Shown piece after piece: positions 34,521-44,300 of a stretch of 64,000 nt of DNA; position 1 is the first letter of the stretch, and every line of letters begins with the position of its first letter. The DNA is from Bacteroidales bacterium (GTDB lineage Bacteria; Bacteroidota; Bacteroidia; Bacteroidales; P3): assembly GCA_017522105.1 (NCBI GenBank), contig JAFXAA010000036.1, positions 51,669-115,668 on the forward strand, given 5' to 3'. The position numbers and the translations under genes were made by a program. A model generated the notes under the pieces. The model made no database searches, was not told the origin of the DNA, and was given only the letters and a program-made list of their open reading frames with translations.

Positions 34521-35975
34521 AACTGACGCCCAAATGGGAACATATCGCATATATCTTTTGGCGGTCTGAGGATCAAGTGGTTTAATCATTCTCCTATCCA
34601 CAGCTTCTTTTATCAGACGCGAAATACTCCCAGCAGAGGTTTCTTTCAAGCCGAACCTATCTCTTAACGATGCGTTTGTCATTGTATCACCTTGGATAAA
34701 CATTAGACAGGTATGCAAATAGCACGACCATATTTTGTCATCCATGGGGATGTTTTTAAACTCCATCTCAGAAAACAACGTCACTTTTGTCGACTCCTCG
34801 AAAATTTCTATTCTCGGAGCCGGAAGAAATTGACTCTCACAAGCCAGAACCATTCTATCCCACCCACGACCCAACTCTTCGCATATTTTCATCCTGCGCA
34901 TTATTGAAGCCAACCTCTCGTTTCTTGACTTTGGAGGATTATCAATAATTCTCATTATGTCAACTAACGGTGTACCAGGGTTTGTCACTTCCAGTCTGTT
35001 ATCAAATATTTCTACTACGGGTCCTGCTCCCGTAATATATAAATCTTGATGGACAAGACTATTTGCCACCGCTTCTCTTACAGATGGCAAAGGAAATATA
35101 CTTTTGGTTGTCAGTGTTACAGCACTTGAATCCTCGCTGCTCGGCAAAAGAGCTCCCACATACCGTACAATATCCTCGAAACAAACGGCATATCCCGCAT
35201 TGAAGGACTCTTCTTTTTGTATAAACAGCCGGTTTCTTCCTTGATACTGGACTACTCGCATGGTCTTTCTCCCCAATCGTGGAAAAGCATTGAGATCTCT
35301 GGCAAAAAGTATTGCGCCCAAGTTAGTGATACCGAAAAGGCCGTTATCAAGGTGTATGGCAAGCCCATCTTCTGTCAGGTAATGCATAACTTCGCTCTCC
35401 TCTGTTGGTTGTGGCAGCTTCAACATGGAGAAATATGCATCAACATTCAGTAACTGAAGCACATTCGCATACCGCAAATCCTTGAGACAACAAACATCTT
35501 CGAAATGATTGTTACGCAACTTGTCCCATAGCTGTGTCGTCAGCGCAGGGAAATCATGCAACTTCTTGGTGTAGCTACCACTACGGATATATTCAGTCTT
35601 CTCAAATGCGACGGGGGTGTTCAATGCTTTGTTAATCCTGATCAACTCCACATGTTGCCCATCCACTTCGGTTTCCAGAAACTCGAAGTCGGCATTCTTC
35701 GACAGCATGACTCTGAGCCAGTTCTCCAATTCTTGCTGACCTTTTTTTTGTAATGGCAAACGTACGGTGGTACCAATGATTTCATGTGTGGTGTCATCCA
35801 CACCCCATACCATATAGGCAAAATCCCTGTCTTTCTGTGTCGCGGTGTTTGCCAGAGCGCTAATGTCTTCACCGATCATTTTAGGCTCGCAATTGTTATG
35901 CTTAAACTCTACCCATCCTGTTTCCTTGGGCAGCTTGCATAACTCCTTTACAAGAATATCAATATTTGCCTCCAT
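34518..35975 (-). CDS. AlbA_2-domain protein with ATP-binding and winged-helix C-terminus
   Basis: A 485-residue protein. The N-terminus (KETGWVEFKHNNCEPKMIGEDISALANTATQKDRDFAYMVWGVDD) is an AlbA_2 (Schlafen-like) DNA-binding domain. The centre has PSVREAVANSLVHQDLYITGAGPVVEIFDNRLEVTNPGTP, the RecG-C/HATPase_c_4 type ATP-binding pattern. The C-terminal 70 residues look like a winged helix (TNASLRDRFGLKETSAGSISRLIKEAVDRRMI). Such proteins are common in defence islands and mobile elements, often as regulators. Repeat clusters lie on both sides. It follows the McrC-like gene in the same orientation after a 153-nt gap. Confidence 0.8.
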   Translation of the reverse strand: MEANIDILVKELCKLPKETGWVEFKHNNCEPKMIGEDISALANTATQKDRDFAYMVWGVDDTTHEIIGTTVRLPLQKKGQQELENWLRVMLSKNADFEFLETEVDGQHVELIRINKALNTPVAFEKTEYIRSGSYTKKLHDFPALTTQLWDKLRNNHFEDVCCLKDLRYANVLQLLNVDAYFSMLKLPQPTEESEVMHYLTEDGLAIHLDNGLFGITNLGAILFARDLNAFPRLGRKTMRVVQYQGRNRLFIQKEESFNAGYAVCFEDIVRYVGALLPSSEDSSAVTLTTKSIFPLPSVREAVANSLVHQDLYITGAGPVVEIFDNRLEVTNPGTPLVDIMRIIDNPPKSRNERLASIMRRMKICEELGRGWDRMVLACESQFLPAPRIEIFEESTKVTLFSEMEFKNIPMDDKIWSCYLHTCLMFIQGDTMTNASLRDRFGLKETSAGSISRLIKEAVDRRMIKPLDPQTAKRYMRYVPIWASV

Positions 35976-36020
35976 GGCTTATATGTTTTTTATTGGACTT
36001 GCTTCTCAATTTTTGTTTGG

Positions 36021-36131
36021 CTAGCAAATTACAAGCAAATTAGAATAAAACTCACTTAATACTGTTTTTCAGCATATTACATATATTTCCCTTGAATTGT
36101 ATCATGTCTTTGGCAAATTACAGGCAAATTA
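36021..36131. repeat. 89-nt-period direct repeats with TAATTTGC iterons (upstream cluster)
   Basis: Two units starting at 36021 and 36110, 89 nt apart, each with two GCAAATTA octamers 11 nt apart. The last unit contains the stop codon of the McrC-like gene, just as the other cluster contains the stop of the AlbA_2 gene. It lies in the 5' region of the AlbA_2 gene. Confidence 0.85.
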
Positions 36132-38396
36132 AACGGCCCCCATATGGGACAATTGTTCTGGTAGTTCATTTTGATTGACATTATTCATTAATTCTTCCCA
36201 GGTGGCGAACCATGGGGCTGTGGTTTGCTTGCCTCGAGCGAGGGTGGAGAGATTGTTGTAGTCTTTTGATTGTGTGGTATCGAAAGTATAGACGAGGTAG
36301 TAGTCGTGACCAAGAGATTCGAAGCCTTTCTTTTTCAGGGTTTCTTTCGACATGAAACGAGGCCCTATGCTTTTTAGTTTGAACAAGGTGCCGTTTATGC
36401 CATTGTGCAGCATTACATAACGGGCATTCAATGCCTTTGGCGGTAGCACTATGGCGCCAGCATCCTCACCTGTACGCAGGTAACACAGGCCAAGTTCTTT
36501 CATCTTGGCCATCTTCTCTTTGTTGGCAAAGTTGACCAGCACCACGTCGTCGGGGTCTTGGTAATCAAGTCCGTGCTGCGGAGCCACTTTTTTATACAAG
36601 TAGTTCTGCATCCGCTTACGGTTGAGCCAGTCCTCAATTTGAGCCCGCAGCATCTGTTCGCTGTCGCTGGGGTCGACGATGATATCCTCCGAGGGCCTAA
36701 GCGGAAAGGCACCGATACCTATTTCTTTGATGGATTTATAATAGTGCGACTGTTCGAATTCTTTCTTTGTATAACTGCCTGGGAAGAGCACGTAGCCTCC
36801 GATGACCTCGCGTTTGGGCTTTTGATTGTTGGGGTCAATATAATATATGGCGTCACGATATCGGTGCATTTGGTCGATGGCATCCGTTGGTGGCACGTCC
36901 AGGTCGTCGATGCGGCTGTCGTTGATGCGGTATTTTGCATCAAAAAGGAAAGTGTACTGTATGCCTTTCTGTCGCTTGGTCAGGCGAAGTACAATGTCGG
37001 GACGCTGCTGTGTGGTGAAGGTTGTGGTGCCACTGATGGCCGATACCACTTTCCCATTGTCTTCTTTCACAGGGGCATTGTACATCACCGAGGCCAGTTC
37101 CACGTTGTCGTCGGTCTTCAGGAAAGTCACCTCGGAGTGCGTACCCCAGCTGAGGTCCCTGACAAATTGTGGAGTCAGTTTGCTTCCTTTGTAATGGGCT
37201 GTAGCCTTATCCTTCAGTATATCGGCAACAATGTTCTTCACTTTCAAGAAACACCAGATCTCGTAAAGCGTGGCGATGTCCTTTGTTTCCAGTTTATTCA
37301 CGCCCTCTTCCAGTTCGTATCCGCACATCAGTTCTATCCATTTCTGATAGATAGTGCGGTAGTGTGTCGATTTCTTCATCACGAGCGACTCCTGCGAGAA
37401 GCCCTTGAATGTTCCAATAGTGCGGAAGAATGGATGGCTGTTCAGGCGATGCAGTTCTTCACTCATTTCGGTCAGTTGCGACTCTAGCCGCTTTGACCTT
37501 GAGACGGTGTTCCGTATATGTTGACTTACAATGGAGAACCGTTGCAGTGTCTCTCGCATAACGAATTTCAAAAAACGGTTCTCAATGGTGTCGTTGGTGT
37601 GGCACAATTCGCGTGTGCGGTAGCGGTGGGTCGGGTCGTTCTCAAACTCGCGGTATTCGTTTTCCAGTTCGTTGTCGAGCCATCGCAGCCGGTCGGCACG
37701 TTCATAAACGACACGCTCCTGGAGCTTTCTTTTGGGAGAGTTGATAATCTGACGACAGGCTCGGGTGATGTCAGAGAAGCACGACTGGAATATCTGCCAC
37801 CATATCAGGTCGGTTGAGTCACCTGCTTGCGTACGGAAGTTCAGATAGGTCTCGCGCATAAAGGCAAACGAGAGCATACTGTATTCCTGCTCGATGTCAC
37901 GGATAATCCACTTCATATCCGAACGGTAATCCATCTTGTAGCTCAGTACCTCAGTGGAGAAGCGCAGACTTTTAGGTTTGCCATCTTTGCGATAATCCAG
38001 ACAGATGTCGGTCTTGCCCACCTGGTTGCCGAAGGTGACAGCACCAAACAGCAGGTTCTTGTCGCTGCTCAACTGATGGTCTTTAGTCACATTGGAGAAC
38101 CTCAGCGACATATCGCTCACGTCGTCGCTGCCTTTTATAAGGATAGGATATTGTGTGTTCTCAAAGAAGACGGCCTCACGATTGAATTGCTGCAGGCTGC
38201 TTTCGTGACCAGCGAAAGCAAAGCGGGTGTCTGGCTGTGTGGTGATGAATTCCGCCGTCAGTTTCTCGTCGCCCCGCTGCACACGGAGGTTCTCCACAGC
38301 CTTCCTTATGCGGTCAAGTGTCTTGTCGCACGAGAAGCGGAGGCGGACATCATCGTTCCATACCTCGAAATTGAATATGTTGCCGTCGGTCGACAT
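36129..38396 (-). CDS. mcrC: McrC-like DUF2357 / PD-(D/E)XK nuclease
   Basis: A 755-residue protein. The long N-terminus matches DUF2357; the C-terminal half holds a nuclease with TLYEIWCFLKV (about 377-387), RPDIVL (465-470) and FLFDAKYRI (about 483-491), the E...D...DxK catalytic set. It should be the cleavage subunit acting with the McrB-like ATPase, whose stop overlaps its ATG (TGATG). BsuMI and LlaJI restriction systems use this type of subunit pair. GC is near half, higher than the hamAB and methyltransferase genes. Confidence 0.82.
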   Translation of the reverse strand: MSTDGNIFNFEVWNDDVRLRFSCDKTLDRIRKAVENLRVQRGDEKLTAEFITTQPDTRFAFAGHESSLQQFNREAVFFENTQYPILIKGSDDVSDMSLRFSNVTKDHQLSSDKNLLFGAVTFGNQVGKTDICLDYRKDGKPKSLRFSTEVLSYKMDYRSDMKWIIRDIEQEYSMLSFAFMRETYLNFRTQAGDSTDLIWWQIFQSCFSDITRACRQIINSPKRKLQERVVYERADRLRWLDNELENEYREFENDPTHRYRTRELCHTNDTIENRFLKFVMRETLQRFSIVSQHIRNTVSRSKRLESQLTEMSEELHRLNSHPFFRTIGTFKGFSQESLVMKKSTHYRTIYQKWIELMCGYELEEGVNKLETKDIATLYEIWCFLKVKNIVADILKDKATAHYKGSKLTPQFVRDLSWGTHSEVTFLKTDDNVELASVMYNAPVKEDNGKVVSAISGTTTFTTQQRPDIVLRLTKRQKGIQYTFLFDAKYRINDSRIDDLDVPPTDAIDQMHRYRDAIYYIDPNNQKPKREVIGGYVLFPGSYTKKEFEQSHYYKSIKEIGIGAFPLRPSEDIIVDPSDSEQMLRAQIEDWLNRKRMQNYLYKKVAPQHGLDYQDPDDVVLVNFANKEKMAKMKELGLCYLRTGEDAGAIVLPPKALNARYVMLHNGINGTLFKLKSIGPRFMSKETLKKKGFESLGHDYYLVYTFDTTQSKDYNNLSTLARGKQTTAPWFATWEELMNNVNQNELPEQLSHMGAV

Positions 38397-39958
38397 CAGC
38401 CCCAGTAGGAAACAAAATGTTCACGTTCAAGGGTGCGGCACATAGAAGCGATCTTCTTCTCCGTCTGGGTGTCGTTGCCTAAGTGGTTGCGGACGATAGC
38501 ACGCAGACATGTCAGCAGATTGAGAGGGTCGCCATCAGTGTCGGCGGTGATATGGGCGGCGGCGATGCGTGGGTCGTTTTCGTCAATGCCCAGGCGCTGG
38601 TCGTCGCCCTCGATGCGTGAAAGTATCTTCATCAGTGTGAACCCATCCAATGCCGTCGTCAAGGAGAAATTCTCTCCAGCCAGTTCCTTGTTGGCGGCCA
38701 CATACAGCATCGCTTCGTTGGCGGCACGATAGCCCAACTTGAAGGGTGTATCTTCCAACAGGGCGTTTACATCTTTCAGATATTCCACCACTTTTGCGCT
38801 GTCGATGTCGTCCTTCACCTCCGAGGCTTTCTGCGGACGGTTCACCAGCAGTGCGTTGAAGTCAGTCAGCAACGGGAAGGCTTCGGTCTCGCCCGACAGG
38901 AACTTGTCGTAGTCCACTTCGTTCATCTCTACCGACATGGCGCGGTCGAGTACCTTGCGTGAGAACGAAAACGTAGTCTCGTCCATATTCACGGTACCCA
39001 TCACCATTAAGTTTGGCGGGAGGGTGAGACCTTTCTCATAGAACTGCACAGCCAGCGGATTCTTGTCGATGGGGTCAGCCTCACCGAATAAGTGCTTTAG
39101 CATATTCTTGCCGACTGTCTCGCCAAAGTCCTTAAAAGGTTTTATAATGGGGTCTGTAATATAGTTGCCTTCGCTGTCGGTAGAGCGTGATTCTATGGCG
39201 CTGAGGAACTCGGCGAAATACTCTTCTACGGGAGCCAGATTCATCTCATCGAGGCAGAGGAAGTAAGGCGTGTTCTTGTTTTGCCATGCCTTAACGATAA
39301 ACTCCACGAAAGGCGTGAACTCGTATTTCTTCGAGATATTGGAGTAGAATCCTACTACATCCATCGAGTTGTGCCAGTTCGGCTTCACCTGAATCAACTC
39401 GAAGTTCTCCGGCCGGTTGTCGTTCCAACGGTCGCTATCGTCGGCATAGTGCTGTGTGGTTGTCGCCTGTGCCAGTTTTCTCACAATCCTGCTCTTTCCC
39501 GTCCCCGAAATTCCCGCCAGCAACATAAACGGCTTCGTCCGCAGGGCGGTAATATATTGGCGGTGTCTGTTTTGTATTTGTGGTTTGCTTGTGGAGTTAT
39601 TGTGATAAATGTTGTTTGAGATTTGAGGAAGTTGAGGGGGCTTCACACTAAAAGGAATTTGAGCTCCCGAATAATCAAAAAACGACCAATCATCCTTATT
39701 TGTTTCCAAACAAAGATACTGGTTTTGGTACTGGCTTACTTTAGTTATCCATTGATTAACATATTCCTCTACCCTGTGTGTTGTATTATCAAAACTAGCA
39801 ATCAGGTATTTCCCTCTTGCCCAACCAGCATTCAATCGATTGCTTTGGGAAAACAATTGCCCACGCCTTATTGTGGTATACAAATCTTGCTGAGTAGCAC
39901 TTGCATCATTGTTGTACCCCATAGCAATTAGCCGTTGTACTATTTCGTCTTTTGTCAT
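38396..39958 (-). CDS. mcrB: McrB-like AAA+ restriction NTPase
   Basis: A 520-residue protein. Residues about 40-102 (GWARGKYLIASFDNTTHRVEEY ... FFDYSGAQI) form an N-terminal domain presumed to read DNA. The AAA+ domain has Walker A GISGTGKS (149-156), Walker B FLCLDEMN (233-240) followed by LAPVEEYFAEFLSA, and GTVNMDETTFSFSRKVLDRA, all typical of McrB GTPases. It should translocate on DNA and activate the McrC-like nuclease encoded next. The N-terminal 125 codons are AT-rich, the AAA+ part is not. It begins 5 nt after the small upstream gene. Confidence 0.82.
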   Translation of the reverse strand: MTKDEIVQRLIAMGYNNDASATQQDLYTTIRRGQLFSQSNRLNAGWARGKYLIASFDNTTHRVEEYVNQWITKVSQYQNQYLCLETNKDDWSFFDYSGAQIPFSVKPPQLPQISNNIYHNNSTSKPQIQNRHRQYITALRTKPFMLLAGISGTGKSRIVRKLAQATTTQHYADDSDRWNDNRPENFELIQVKPNWHNSMDVVGFYSNISKKYEFTPFVEFIVKAWQNKNTPYFLCLDEMNLAPVEEYFAEFLSAIESRSTDSEGNYITDPIIKPFKDFGETVGKNMLKHLFGEADPIDKNPLAVQFYEKGLTLPPNLMVMGTVNMDETTFSFSRKVLDRAMSVEMNEVDYDKFLSGETEAFPLLTDFNALLVNRPQKASEVKDDIDSAKVVEYLKDVNALLEDTPFKLGYRAANEAMLYVAANKELAGENFSLTTALDGFTLMKILSRIEGDDQRLGIDENDPRIAAAHITADTDGDPLNLLTCLRAIVRNHLGNDTQTEKKIASMCRTLEREHFVSYWG

Positions 39959-39963
39959 AGGTT

Positions 39964-40317
39964 CTACTTTATTATCTTATATTTATCAATTATTTCCTCC
40001 ACTCTCCCATGTATCTCATTTCCTCTCCAATTGTATGCTCTGTAGACACCATCGTCTCCTTGTAGAAACAGCACCTGGTTTTCCTCTTTCTCCGCCAACA
40101 ATTTCCATCCCTCTAAACATGCAGCCAACGAATGCGAACGATGTTTTGAACACATGATAAAGTTTGCTTTCTTCCATTGAGCAGAAGATCTATTGTTAAC
40201 CTGCTCTGCCAAAAGACTTCTAGCATCAATACTAGTGAAAGTGTTTGGTACTGTTTGGGCGCCAATAGGATTACATCCATTCTTCTCAAGTGCCCTTTGT
40301 ATAGTCATCCCTTCCAT
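39964..40317 (-). CDS. Small protein resembling the McrB N-terminal domain
   Basis: A 117-residue protein, or 114 if it starts at the ATG at 40308, which overlaps the methyltransferase stop as ATGA. The segment WKKANFIMCSKHRSHS ... LEGW ... ENQVLFL ... YNWRGNEI lines up without sizeable gaps with WARGKYLIASFDNTTH ... VNQW ... QNQYLCL ... FDYSGAQI in the N-terminus of the next gene, McrB. I see no catalytic motif. It lies between methyltransferase and mcrB in one operon, so it may be a stand-alone DNA-reading or specificity partner. Function is inferred. Confidence 0.7.
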   Translation of the reverse strand: MEGMTIQRALEKNGCNPIGAQTVPNTFTSIDARSLLAEQVNNRSSAQWKKANFIMCSKHRSHSLAACLEGWKLLAEKEENQVLFLQGDDGVYRAYNWRGNEIHGRVEEIIDKYKIIK

Positions 40318-41279
40318 ATGTCATAATTATTTTTTGTTAATGGAATGTTTGCTGAAGCTCCCAACGGAAAACCCATAAGGTATTCTGCATTTGATGGACT
40401 TGGCCTCTCAAATACCTTTACAAAGTTTCTACACCCCTGATGCTTCATCATTGATGGTGCAGCGTAATTTGCCATTGTCGTTGGCGTATGCACATAGCCA
40501 AAATTCTCCCCATAGGTTCTTTTCATCCATGTTGTTTCTCTGACAAATACCTTGTCTATTTCTTCCTTGTTGGCGACAGGAGAAGAATACTTATTATCCA
40601 GATGTCTATTGACAAGAATTCTAAACACAGTTGCGGCCACATATGGAGACTGAGCGTTTCCAACAGCTTTTAATTGTTCGCGGCGATTCGTTACGACAAC
40701 AGGTTGTCCTAACTCATTGGGTGATTTTATCCAGCCAGATGCTCTCAATTTTGGAAGGCTTGTTATATGATTCGCTAGTTTCTTAAAAACAGTCCTGTCT
40801 TTAACAGCCAGTAACCAGAAACGATCTCTTCGATGATCACCACCAAGTTCTCCGCAAGATAGCCCGCACAATTCTACGATATAACCCACGGATACTAAAT
40901 CCTCCTTGGCTTTTGTAAGTGCTTTTAAGGTGACATTCTCTCCAAAAACCATAGGCGCTTCTGATTCTTGTACAAATCGGAACATTTCCGGCCAAAGATT
41001 TTTTTCTTCAATGTTTTTTCCATGTGCAGCATGACTGAAGGCTTGACAGGGGAATCCTCCACATAATACATCAAACTTTCCCTTAAAATCCTCCCCGTTT
41101 AACTTGGTAATATCACCAAAAATTGGGAAGGAATTCATCCAGCCATCATTCTGCCTCTGTTTAAGTACAGTTTGGCAATAAGAATCTATCTCAACACCAG
41201 CACAACATTTATGTCCAAGTAATTCTCCGCCATAAATGCCGCCTCCGATTCCAGCAAAAAGGTGAAATTCCTTTATCAT
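40305..41279 (-). CDS. DNA (cytosine-5-)-methyltransferase
   Basis: A 324-residue C5 methyltransferase from the ATG at 41279, which immediately precedes motif I (FHLFAGIGGG). The frame stays open to a TTG at 41342. Motif IV GGFPCQAFS carries the catalytic Cys (about 78); motif VI is GENV and motif VIII DHRRDRFWLL. A motif X-like LKAVGNAQSPYVAATVF lies near residue 205, with about 90 residues after it, including HTPTTMANYAAPSMMKHQGC and PSPSNAEYLMGFPLG. It likely protects host DNA from the McrBC-like nuclease and creates the 5mC whose deamination Vsr repairs. Confidence 0.88.
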   Translation of the reverse strand: MIKEFHLFAGIGGGIYGGELLGHKCCAGVEIDSYCQTVLKQRQNDGWMNSFPIFGDITKLNGEDFKGKFDVLCGGFPCQAFSHAAHGKNIEEKNLWPEMFRFVQESEAPMVFGENVTLKALTKAKEDLVSVGYIVELCGLSCGELGGDHRRDRFWLLAVKDRTVFKKLANHITSLPKLRASGWIKSPNELGQPVVVTNRREQLKAVGNAQSPYVAATVFRILVNRHLDNKYSSPVANKEEIDKVFVRETTWMKRTYGENFGYVHTPTTMANYAAPSMMKHQGCRNFVKVFERPSPSNAEYLMGFPLGASANIPLTKNNYDIWKG

Positions 41280-41356
41280 TTTTCTGTGTGTTTGTTTTGG
41301 AATTGTCTGATAACCCTTGTCGTTAATAGGATGGCAATTCAATATGTGTTTTTACA

Positions 41357-44300
41357 CTATCTTTCCTTAATAAGTATCTCGGTGATTCTTTTCCATTCAG
41401 CACCGGATAATTTTGAATTTACAGGGATGTATGAATCCCAATCGCGAAGAGGTAACTCTGCAACGGTTTTTCGTAGTTTTTGAAATGAATAGGAAGCGAC
41501 ATCGTTTTCAATTATCTTTGAAAGAGACGAGGACAAACTCCTGGGAATGCCAATCATTCGAAGCGCAAGAGACTTTTTCTCATTTACTCCATAGTAAACA
41601 AAAGACGGGACAAAACTGTCGTGTACTTCATCATCAATGCCTCTCGCTATTCCTTCCAATGCACTCAATCCCCAAGATGCCTTGAATCTAGCACCATTCA
41701 TATATGACACAAAATTGGTCACACGCTGTGTTGTATCGTTGTCGTTAAAATAAGGGTGTATTGTTGAAATTGAATTCAATTTGTCTCCATTTACCCAAGA
41801 GATTAGCATTTGGGCAACAATTTCTGGATTAAACGGGGCCGCCTTTGAATCGGTGCCAAGGTTTGTTTCCCTAAGAGCAGCGACCACTCCTATTTTTTCG
41901 GTTAAATTTGCAACATTATCGGGGTTAAAAAGTGTCTCTGGAGACCAGCTTTCCTTATCTGAAATACTTGGTTTTTTAGATTGTTCAGCCATGATTTTAA
42001 GCACAGAGGGTACAGAAAAACCAGTTTTGTCCGCAAAGGCCATCGGCCCACTATTGCTTGCGTATTTTGCCTCAATCTTTTTATAAATCATTCGGCAGAG
42101 TCTTATAAACTCAGCCTGCTCCTCTGCACTCAATCTGCTATAAATATAGGTATCCTTGAATAAATCTTCGACATCTTGAGCATTTTCATTATTAGACATC
42201 TGTAATAAATGAATGAAATATTGGAAAAGAGGGCCGAAAGAATCTTCATACTTGTTCGTTAATTGAATAATGGGATTTTCGCTATTGTTTAACACATCCA
42301 TTATGTTCTGTCTGTCATCAAACATAATGGATAGCACGCTCACTAGTTCCTCTGCACTCTTCGAAACAATCCCCTTTGCTATAGCCTCATTTTGACTGGA
42401 GTTAAAAGGCAAAATTATTTTCCCAAAATCATCGACCATGGTGCGCCCTGCTCTGCCTGCAATATTCCAAAAATCATTAGATGTCATGATGTTCTCCGGC
42501 CTTGCAGTCCCCCGGTAATAGCTGTCGAAATATACTGAGGAAACAGGGAAATTAACACCTTCGGCCACTGTGGTTGTTGCGCACACATATTGTATTTGTC
42601 TCTCGCGGATCAAATGTTCTATCAAAAGTTTTGTTTCATCTGACAGACCTGCATGATGAACAGCAATTCGTTTGTTAAGTAATTGCGAGAAAAGCGTTGG
42701 ACATCCTATCTCCTCCTCTAAATATTTTTGAATTATTACCATGTCATCATTTAGAGGTAATGATTGATGATCTATCCACGACCCAATCTTTTCTGCAGTC
42801 TTATTTGCCGTTGACCGTCCCTGGCATAGTATTAGCATCGCCTTGCCATCTTCCACAAAATGCTTGCTGGCATATTCCAATATTCTTTCTTTGCCGGTGC
42901 TCGCCAAGGTTTCTTTTATCGGATTGCTTATTATGTAGTTTTCTTTGTATCTTGCAGAATAAGGAGATCTAATCATCTCCATCTTCGCATTTTTACTTGA
43001 AATGTTTAATCCAATAACAATTTTCTCTGATGGCTTCCAATCAACCTCAATTGTGTTACCACCGCCCAACCATTCTTGGATAGAAGTTCTGTCTCCTGGT
43101 AAGAATGGTGACAAAAGCATGTATTTTGCATTAGGCCTTTCTCGACGAAGTATCGCTATCAGAAGCTCTAACCTGGCCCCCCGCATTCCATTACTTATTG
43201 TATGAGCCTCGTCTATAATGAAAAGAGAAACATTATCTACCGACGGGTGTCCACGCCGAATGAGTAAATCTAGCTTTTCAGGTGTGGAAACCAACACATC
43301 AATTTCGTCAGACTTAAGGAAGGAGTCTTCTGCAGGGTCAATTTCATTTACTGATGAAGTTTTTTCAACAGAAAGATTGATGGAAGATAGGTCAATGCGC
43401 AGGTCATGATATACTTGGTTGACCAATGCTCTTGAAGGGACAACGTAAACTATTTTTGATTGAGGTAAAAGTGACTTGGTTACTGCAATGTTGAACTCTG
43501 CCAATAATGTTTTTCCAGCGCTTGTGGGCATTTGTAATACAATTGCATTTGCGGCCACATCAAAAAAACTCTGGTTGATTGCGTTTCTTTGAGATGGGAG
43601 CAATTCCAGAATGCCCATATCACCTTTGGCCTCACAAAGGTGACGGAGCTTGTCATTGAATGCCGTTCCATTCCATATCGCATTTCTGATAAGAATACCC
43701 AAATCAGCCTCAATTATTTTTAGAATTGCCAGCATCCTGTCTTGTTGTACCAGCCTTTTGGCAATGTCAAAATGAGATCGTACAATCGTTTCAATACGAC
43801 GATTAGGATAGTTGTACCCCTGTAATATATATTGTGCACTTTCCACCACGGCCTTTGAGGCATGATACAAAGAAACCAGCCATAATGCTTTATCTGTTTG
43901 CTGTCTCGCGTTGAAGTTGCTTAAATAGACATTCTCGAACGTTTTTTGTTCATTCTGTAATTCTCCTACAATTGCAATTACTTTTCTGATGTCTTCATAA
44001 CCGTCTTGTTTTCGAACTAAATACAATAGCGATCGTAGAATTGAGCTGAGCACTCGTTTCTCCCAATCATCTTCTTTTTCTATAGGCTCTTGATATCCAG
44101 AAAGAGCAAGGCGAGCCGAAATTGTTTTTTGAGTAAATAGAGAAATGCTGCAAAGTAAGAAATAATAGGGTATGTAGTCGTCATCTGTGGGGATTGCTGC
44201 TAAGTTATTCCATTCTGAACGTGTTGATTTTTCAGTTATAGGAATTGTCTTGAGCAGTTTATATGTGAGTTCTGCGACCTCTAACTCTTGAGGATTATCC

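Noticed and set aside
34321-36131. Possible CRISPR array
   Set aside because: Period is 89 nt with only two or three units per cluster; the spaces between the octamer pairs are related to each other, repeats are not palindromic, and no cas gene is near.
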